Assembly: GCA_013397935.1 (NCBI GenBank)
Contig: VZRN01011464.1
Coordinates: forward strand, 2,401,939 to 2,465,938
DNA length: 64,000 nucleotides
Direction: 5' to 3'
DNA from: Dasyornis broadbenti
Lineage: Eukaryota; Chordata; Aves; Passeriformes; Dasyornithidae
Part shown: positions 52,701 through 61,700 of the stretch, in pieces
Layout: each line of letters begins with the position of its first letter
Numbering within the stretch: the stretch's first letter is position 1
Notes under the pieces: model-generated
The model's input: the letters and a program-made list of their open reading frames with translations, nothing else
The model's database searches: none
Told to the model about the DNA's origin: nothing
Program-made: the position numbers and the translations under genes

Positions 52701-55700
52701 TTTTTAAAATTGCTTTCCTCATGGATCTCCTGTTTTGAGGAGTGGAGGAAAACTCTCTAACTTGCGCTGTTAATGGTCAGGGCTGTTTCAGATACCTAAC
52801 AGTAAAGTCTTCAAACACCTCAGAAGTCATGTGCCTTCTCTGCAGTGGTAGAAACACTGCACAGTAAGAGTTTACATTAAAATGTCAGCTTCCGTTTAAA
52901 AAACAAAACACAGTAGAACACACCAAAAAATATTTTCCCTCATAACTGACAAGAAATGCAGACAGACTCATGGCTTTTGAATTCCTGGAATCAATTACTC
53001 TGTAACCATAAGGAGACAAACTACAGAGATACTGAATTTCCTATGCTCCTAAAATTGGTTTCATAGTGCAGCCTTCTTAAGCTCACATTCCAGTAAGAAG
53101 AAAATTTGCTGTATATTTATATGAGCAAGAATTTTAATGTTCATTTCTAAACTCAATCTTTTAATTAATAAAACCTCAAGCTTCTGAATCTTCAACTCAG
53201 AATAGTTCAGATTATAAGCGCATGATGTGTTTTGTTCATCTCAACTAGTGAGTGATAGCAGCATAAGCAATACACTGGCTATTACCCTGCGTTAGGACAA
53301 AGACCTGAGCACTGTTCTGAAAGAAACTATAGCTACACAGCAGAGGATGTATATACATGCTCCAGTAATTCTGGAGATAAAAACTAGAGAGCAAAAGAAA
53401 TCTTACTGAGAAAACTAAACATGGACGTGGATACTTAAAATAGAATCATAATCACAGAATCATAGAATCCTGGATTAGTTTGGGTTGGACAGGACCTTTA
53501 AAGGCCATCTAGTCCAACCCCCATGCAAAGAGCAGGGACATCTTCAACTCAGCTTGCTCAGAGCCCCATCTAACCTGACCTTGAATATTTCCAGGCATGG
53601 GGCATCTCCACCACTCTGGGCAGCCTGTTTCAGTGTGCTAACATGCTCATCATAAAAAAAAAAGTCTTCCTTAGGTGTAGTCAGAATCTGCCCTTCTTTA
53701 GTCTAAAACCATTAACTCTTGTCCTATCACTATGGACCCTTATAAAAAGTTTGTCCCCAGCCTTTTTTTACAAACTCCCTGTAAGCACTGGAAGGCTGTT
53801 GTAAGGTCTGCCTTCTCTTCTCCAGGCTGAACAACTCCAACTCTCAGTCTTTCCTCATAGGAGAGGTGCTCCAGCCCTCTCATCATTTTTGTAACCCTCC
53901 TCTGGACTCACTCCAGCAGATCCATGTCTTTTCTGTCCTGAGTGGCCCAGAGCTGGATGCAGTAATCCAGGCAGAATGTCACAAAGGCAGAGTAGAGGGG
54001 CAGAATCATCTCCCTCGACCTGCTGCTTATGCTACTTTTGATGCAGCCCAGGACACTTTGACTTTTTGGGCTGTAAGTGCATGTTAGGCAGATAATCAGG
54101 ACAGTTCAAATGCTGCTATCAAATTAAGAAAGTCAAGCCTAAAGAATTGGCTGACACCTCTCAGAACATAAATGTTACATCTATCCTACAGGGTTTTAGA
54201 AAAGAACTACCTAGCAGTGCCTGGTAACTAATGTGGTATCTCTTCGGATAAAAAAATAAATCTGACAGTGGTATACAGGAGCTAGCAAGTGGACTTTAAA
54301 ATTAGACACTTTAAAAAAAAAAATCACCTCAAAAATCCCAAATCCAAACCATCAATAACACAAAACCACACCAACCAAACACAAAACCCCACCCTAACAA
54401 CTCCTCTTCCCCACCCCAAAAGCACTTAGGTTGTAGTAACTTGGATAATGAAACAGCTTTCTAAAATGTAACTATAGATTTCCTAGACAAATGTCTAGGA
54501 AAGTTACTGTTTACAGCTTATTGTTACAATTTACTGTTAATTCAGTAAGTCTCCTCATTGTAATGCAATGTAATTTGAAACCTATACGCAAACCAGTTGA
54601 AGCTAGCAAAGATTAGGAACAGCTGATTTTAAAACACAAGTAAAGACCCTTGCTAAAACACTTTTCAATTGATCTGGCTTAAGAACAAGGTGCTGTGTAT
54701 TTTAAGCAATGAAACAGCTGCATAGACACATTCTTGGGAGACAAATCATCCATCTTAGAGGGTGATGAAAGCAGATAATCCCATGCAAGATGTAATATTA
54801 TGATAATAAGATTTTTTTTTTTTTTTTATTATTACTTGCTATGTTCAAATATAACCAAAGAGATTCCAGTGAAAAGTGAAAGAAACAGTTTGACAGCATG
54901 ATTGTTACTGGAAGAGTATGGACCTAAATTCCAGGAAGGAATTTATTCTTTACAGAAAATCCACACACACTGGAGAAACATATATACAAGAATTAGATGA
55001 GACTGCATGATAGAATGAAATGAAACAGGACAAAGCATTCAGACTGCAAATATGAACAATGATGAATATTAGAAATGTCAGGGCAAAAAAGACGCAATAA
55101 CCTAAAGAATAAATTTTAGGATATACAATTTTAAAAATATAAGTAGAAAAATATTATAGAAGTAGAGGGTGCCTGTAGAAAAAATTATGTCCTCAATAAT
55201 CTGAGAATAAATTACATTAGATAAACCATTAGTAGGACACTCCACAGTTTCAGGAAGCCTTATTCAGTGAAAATGTCAATTATATAAGTCATCTTTCATT
55301 ATCAATGCTGTACATTACATCCAAAGATCCTTTGATTTCAAAACCTGGTGGGTGTTAATGTGATTGCTTTTCTTGAAACTTTTCTTCTTTGCCCACATAT
55401 CCTTCAAAGATAATGTATTATGGAATCCACTGCTGTTACGGACGTACATCTGCAAGGTTGTAAAGTTTCTTTCCAAAATATGGGATTCTGACTAAATACA
55501 TTTAGGTTATAGAGTATTTTAAGATGAACTTAGAAAGTTGTTTAGAATCAATGTTTTATATGGGGCTTCAGTAAGTCCCTTAATGCACAGTATGTGGTAA
55601 TAAAACAGATATTACATTATATATTGAAGACTAAATGCATATTTCCTTCAAATCTCTTTTGAAACCCCACCACAGCCACTTCTGCATAGTCAGAATGGAA

Positions 55701-58700
55701 ACGCTTTCCAATCCAAGGACTTCCTGGCCTGGAACATACCAAGCTGACCATGCAGGAAGAGGTGGTCTCTCTTCAGCTTTTAGAATTTTAATATTGTCAT
55801 ATGTCTTCTTGCACTTACTCCCAACACCAAGCAAGTAACAGGAATGAGGATCAACAAGATTTAAGGAAGCTGGGGGGAAAAAAAGGCAGGCAAAACCCAG
55901 AGGTAAAGAGGCATTGCATAACCCTGCTGTGGCTTCCATAGCAGTGTGTACAAGAACTAGAAATAACAATACCACATCCATGTCTCACACCACTCCTCAA
56001 AGACATGCCCTGTATATTCACCCCTGATCCACTAGCTATTTCCATGGCAAAGCAGAGGCTGCACTGGACTCCTCCCCGATCTTCTTGCCAAAAGTCTTCT
56101 AGTGAGAGTTTAGGGGAAGGCTGTGTTTCTTGGCAAGTGTCACTTTTAATTTCCAGTTAATATATGCATCTTTCTTCAGTGCTGGCATTCAGCTAAGGGT
56201 TATGTACATGAACTTATCTATTTCCCAGTTGGCATGGCATGAGGTTCAAGAAGATAAGCCAAAGTTTGGGAAAGTACTGGGTGTCTAGAACATTGATTTT
56301 CTTCCCCTTTGGGGTGAAATGAACAAATAAATCTATTACTGGTTCAATCATTATTAACTTACACTCACATTTTAAAGCAAGAAATTATGCCCTTTGACAG
56401 TAATTTATCCACAAATTTTCTAAATGAATAGTACAATTTGCTGCATAGTTTTTCACACCCAAAGAGAAAAAACAGTATTAACAACAAAGAAACGCCTTTT
56501 AGCAAATACCTTGAGAAGTAACATCATACTTTTCTGCAGAAACTGATTTAATCTCCATTGTGACTTTATGCAGCAATTCAATTACTTGAACCTGCTTCAT
56601 GAAATCATGCAGCATTGCTTTTCCACAGCCCCTAAGATAGGCTTCGAGGATGACTGCAAACCTCTGTTGGTAGTGCATGGACTGGGCGATTTCGCTTCTT
56701 AAGAACCAAAACAAGAAGTGACCAATTCTTTTGTTCTACAGATAAAGAAAAGTATTAAAATCACCATTCATTTCTTGACAAGGGGTTTTAATAATGCCAG
56801 CAACTTTTGCATAAGTTGGCTGTAGTTTTAAGTACTTACTCTCAAACCACGTTTTAGAAGAAATCTGGCTAATGCGCTGTCATGATACGGCTCAAATTTC
56901 ACAGCCTGAGTAATACAAACATAGAAGATATGTTAACACATTTGAGATCCCACTGCACTTACACTTAACCAAAGACATCTAGAAAACACACTGCTGCAGG
57001 AGCAGAAAATGTATAACAAAGCAGGTCTTTTTGAGGCTTCTCTGTCTGATTCAAGAAGCACATTTTGTTTGCAACAGGTTCTTTTCAGGTTTATTGTTAA
57101 TGTGACAACACAAGACATGGAGTACCTGACCAGGGAGACCAACTAGAGCATATGCACAAAGCAACATCATTCTTGGCAAAACAACAAGTTAAGAAACCAG
57201 TCTGCAGTATGACTGATATTGAGAATGTTTGAAATTATTTCTGACAGATGAAATAATGTATTTGTAATTTCTCTTTAATAAAAGGTTTCAATAATAAAAT
57301 ACTTGTTTTGGACAACATCTGCTACTTTGGGACTAGGGCATGAGGATTCACTGCTGGGCTCCCCAGAAAGCACAGGATACAGGGGAAACTTTTCAGAGCA
57401 CTTATCTGGCCTTTATCACATAAATGAATGATGGAATAAAAGCTCTGAAACACATCCTCTATTAATGAAGTACAATTAAGAGGAAGACTTCACCAGAGCT
57501 TTTTTTTACTGACTCTGTGAGAATAGATGTATTTTTTCTTTCCAAAAGCTACTCCCCTCCACCCAAGCTCATAGACATTTCCAAGCTACTGCCAAAAAAG
57601 CAGTGGGGGGAGGGAAAATCAACAACTGTTTTCAAGTGTCAGCACCGGAATTTTTTGCTGTTACTCTCTCCTCCATCCCAATAACTAAGTGAATTGGTCT
57701 ACCAGAAAATGATAACACTTCCAGGTTCTGGGCTGTGCCAGGGAACTTCTACGCTTCAATTCATTTTTCCAGCAGCTTCTTTCATGTTGCTTGAGGAATT
57801 CAAGTTTATAGAAGGTTTGTATTAAGACTAATGGTGGAAAAAAGGTATGCATTTATATCCCATGGCAAGAAAAGAGAAATAAGAAGCATACAATCTATGA
57901 ATCAGAGTCACAAAATCCCTATCATGGACTGAGGGGGTTGGTGAATGGCTTCAGGTTCTGGAAATAGAGTGCCAGGAAGCAGCCTGTAGGGAGATTAAGG
58001 GAAAACAAAGGGATGCGAAGAGAGCTGTGTGCATGTAGTATGCTCAGCTTTTAGAAGCAACAAAGTATGCAAACCTCTAGCAATAGTTATTCAACAGAAT
58101 ATAATGGCTCTTTCAAGATGACTGTGGTCTGCAGCTTGCAAAGAAGCAACCAAGCCATCAGCAAAGGTCTGCTAAATTCACCAAACAAATCCTAGTTTTA
58201 TAAACTCCTACAAGTACTGTGGCACACTGTTGCATTTTTATTATTAAAATATCAACATGACTGCTGAAATGTAAATTTTCCTGTGGGTTTATTCAAAAGA
58301 AAAAAAAAAAAAAAATCAAACCTTTTCAGTCAACCTTCCAGAATGAACCAACTCATAAAAATGTCACAAAGACACATTCTTTCTAGCTGCTGGCTAAGGG
58401 ACAGACAAGAAAGGCAAGCACCAGACAGACAAGAAAGCCAAGCACCAGACTTGCCCTTCTCCTGTATCATAATTCCGCAAGAACTGTGTTGACTGTCTCT
58501 GCAGTACTGTTTTATTTCCCCAAATAACATTGTCTTATTTAGGAAAGACAATGAGAATTCACAAATATAACAATATATAGATCCTTTTAGTTTGTATATG
58601 AGATTATGAAGCATGAGGGGCTTTTAACAAAAATTAATTTTCATTTCAGTAAGGTGCCCAAAAGCAATAATTACCTCATAAATTCAAATGGATTTTCTCA

Positions 58701-61700
58701 CAGTTCCAAGAAAGCCTATTATAACCTCATTCTGCAATATACTATGCTTAATGTTCACATAACCTTGAAAAACAATTTCAGACTGAAATACAGCCAAACA
58801 ACCAACCATTACTTCATAAAAAAACCTCCTTATTGAACTTGCAAATATATTTTAGGACAAAACAATATTAAAAAATGTATTATGAACATCCTTACCGAGC
58901 TGTTGTTTTAGAAATAATTATTTTTAAAAGTCCAGCCCATTTTTCTTTTTTCTTCACTAAGTGAAATATCCACTTTTGCACTGCAACAATAAAAGCTGGA
59001 CATTAAAAAGTGTCTGCTGGCACTTCATCAGGTCTCTGCATGTACCTTTGCCTTGCCAATTCAGCAGAAGGTCTTTACTCACTGCCGTATACATGCAGTA
59101 TAGCCATTGGTGTCCATCTTACAAAGAATTTTGTTGCATTTTAGCTATGCTGTCCATGGTTTATCAACTGTACAGAGAACAACAGACCATTATAGGAAGC
59201 TCAATAGGTTTATTTATGGTGTGGCTGTTTCTGTTTGGAAGAAACCTGGGGTGAAATAGAATGCTTGATTTCTGACTCTGCAGGGGATAAAATGGGAATA
59301 TCCTGTGCAGAGTGAAATAAGCCATAGAGCTTTCATAAAAGTGTGCATTTGAAAAGTGATGACCACTTGCAGAAGAGATGTTTCCACTGGAGCAGAGGAA
59401 TGGCTGACATCCATTCTCTGAAAAATGTAGATTGGAAATACACTGTGATACCAAAACTTTACTGCAGAACACTGACAGCCTGTGTTCCATTGTTAGCTAA
59501 GAAATAAAGACCAGGAAAGCAGCAGAGAGGTAAAAGTTGGAATCTAGCATATTTTTCCTTTTTAAGGATGGTAATCTCAAAATTTCTTACAACACATCTT
59601 ACTAAAAATGACACAGTGAAGTTAAGGCACTATGATTTTATGCTACAATATTTTTTTTAACTGTTAGAGAGGTTTATTCTTTTTTAAACTCAACACATTT
59701 GTACTTCCTGAAAACAATTTTTAAAAAAAACCAGGAAAAAAACAGTATTTCCCCTATTCTCAGGCATTTTGATAACAAACAATCATCATCCCAAACTCCT
59801 AATTTGGATACCAAAAAAAGCAAATAAAATTGCTGAGCCACATGTAGACAGCAAATGCTCACAAGCCAAGCATATATATAGCAGCAGCTATGTGGGAGGC
59901 CCAATGAGGTAACTGTAGTGACTCCTTTGGTTAATGCAGAAGTGCATAAATTCTGCCTTATCTTCAGACAAGCAAAGACAAGGCTAGAAAGGCTTTGTTT
60001 AAAGCACCACCGATGTGCAGCAAAATCTGAAATACTAACTTCATTTTCCTGGGAATCTGGGCTCTCTCTGAACCTGCAGGAATGAAAAGTGTCTTCCTCA
60101 GTTCCTTTTTTTTATTTTTTTTATTTTGAATGCCAATTTTGTCCTCTGATTCTTAGGAAAAAAAGTATTTCCTGCTCTGAGGGATGACAGGCTTTCCATG
60201 AAAAACAGAGCCCTGTCAGGTGCAGGAAGCCTGCAGAGTCACCTGGCTCCAGGGGCAGCACTTATCAGGAAGAGCACAGGTTATAGCCTTCCATCAACCA
60301 CGAGGGGAGACTGTGCCCCTGCCCACTGATGGCATCGCATTGAGAGAAAAGCAACCAAACCAATTTTCTTGTGTAACTGATATAAATCTTTCCAACACTT
60401 GATCTGGCAGATCTGCACACAAAGTGCTTCAAATCGATACAGCAGTGATTCCTTGCCATTAGAACCACAATTTTGCACCCAAGTTCCCAGAAGGACTTAA
60501 TCTTACTATGTAGTCCCAGCAACTCTTTAGTTACTTTCAAAATTTTGGTGGGGAGCTTCCAGATAAATTTGGTCCCCTTAAAAGTACAAGACTGAAGTCA
60601 CTGCAACATACTGTGTAGCAACACTGGTGTTCGTGACCTAAAACCCAGCTCCAGATTTTCCTTCAGGCCTTGTCCATGCCAACACCTGCCTTTGCTTTCT
60701 TTCTGTCTACACTCTTTCTAAACTTACTAATCAGTAAAGTCAGTCAACGACTCTTCAGTGCTGTGTGATTCAAACCTGACATGAACAGGATTAGAGACAG
60801 CACAGTTAGGATTCACTCTCATCATAACTGTGCTGGCATTAACAATTTCCAGAAAAACTTATTACTGCAAATACAAGATGCAAATTGTAAGACACAAAGC
60901 AATGGTACCACAAAAACAACAACAAAGGCAAAAGACAAAAAGTAGAAAAGTGTGTTTTGTATTACTCTGGTTACTACCACTGATTTGACTAGACACTGAA
61001 GACTTCAAAACTAGGGATTACTAACAAGACCTACTAAAATGGGAGTGATGATGGGGTCATGCAAATATATTCCTGGAAGGCAGAGTTCAAGAATGCAAAT
61101 AGGCCTTACCTGCACAAGCTGTAAAAGATAATGAAGAACATCATCATCTTCTAAACTTTCCAGTTTTTGAACTGCCATTGCTCGGACATTTTCGTCTGAA
61201 AAGTTACAGTCCAGAAGTTGCATTGTGAGTCCAACATCTAAAGTGCTCTGATCCCAAGCCTCTTTTTTAGCTAGCAACTGGTATGTTTTGGCCACAATTT
61301 CTTGTTGTCCCCATTTCACAGAGCTAAGCAGCTTAGGATATGCCTTGGGGTGCTTTATACTCTCGTATCTAAAGTGCCACAACAGTTCTTTGTCCTCAGG
61401 AGAAAGTGGATTAAGTGGGTCAGTTGTTATGATCTCTTCAAGTTGCTTGCGAAGCTGGTTGGGCATTTCAACTCGGGTCCTGTCCCCTTGGGGGTCTGAT
61501 GATATCCTGTGCTTGGGCAAGGCAATTGGGTGACAATATTTGTCCAGCACAATAGAGATAGCCATTGAGTTTTCTTTATCTGGGTTAGTTGCTGATGTGA
61601 GTTTGTCTGCATTGATACTTCCTTGTTCTTCCCCTTTACCTGGAATTTTCCACATGTGGAGCACATACTCCCCACTTCGTAGCAAGAAACGGTGATCTAT

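Larger units (their letters stand above)
52589..56509 (-). other. PIK3CG intron between coding exons 3 and 4
   Basis: A 3.9-kb GT-AG intron. It holds a truncated CR1 LINE (53441-54085), a G-free tract (54306-54421), a perfect 10-base-stem hairpin (54479-54502) and a T run near 54810-54828. The remainder is AT-rich with nothing recognised. Confidence 0.85.

Noticed and set aside
61011..61109. Extension of the first PIK3CG coding exon by 32 codons to a stop
   Set aside because: It reads past a strong CAG|GTAAGG donor, and the conserved continuation AVKFEP is found in the next exon.
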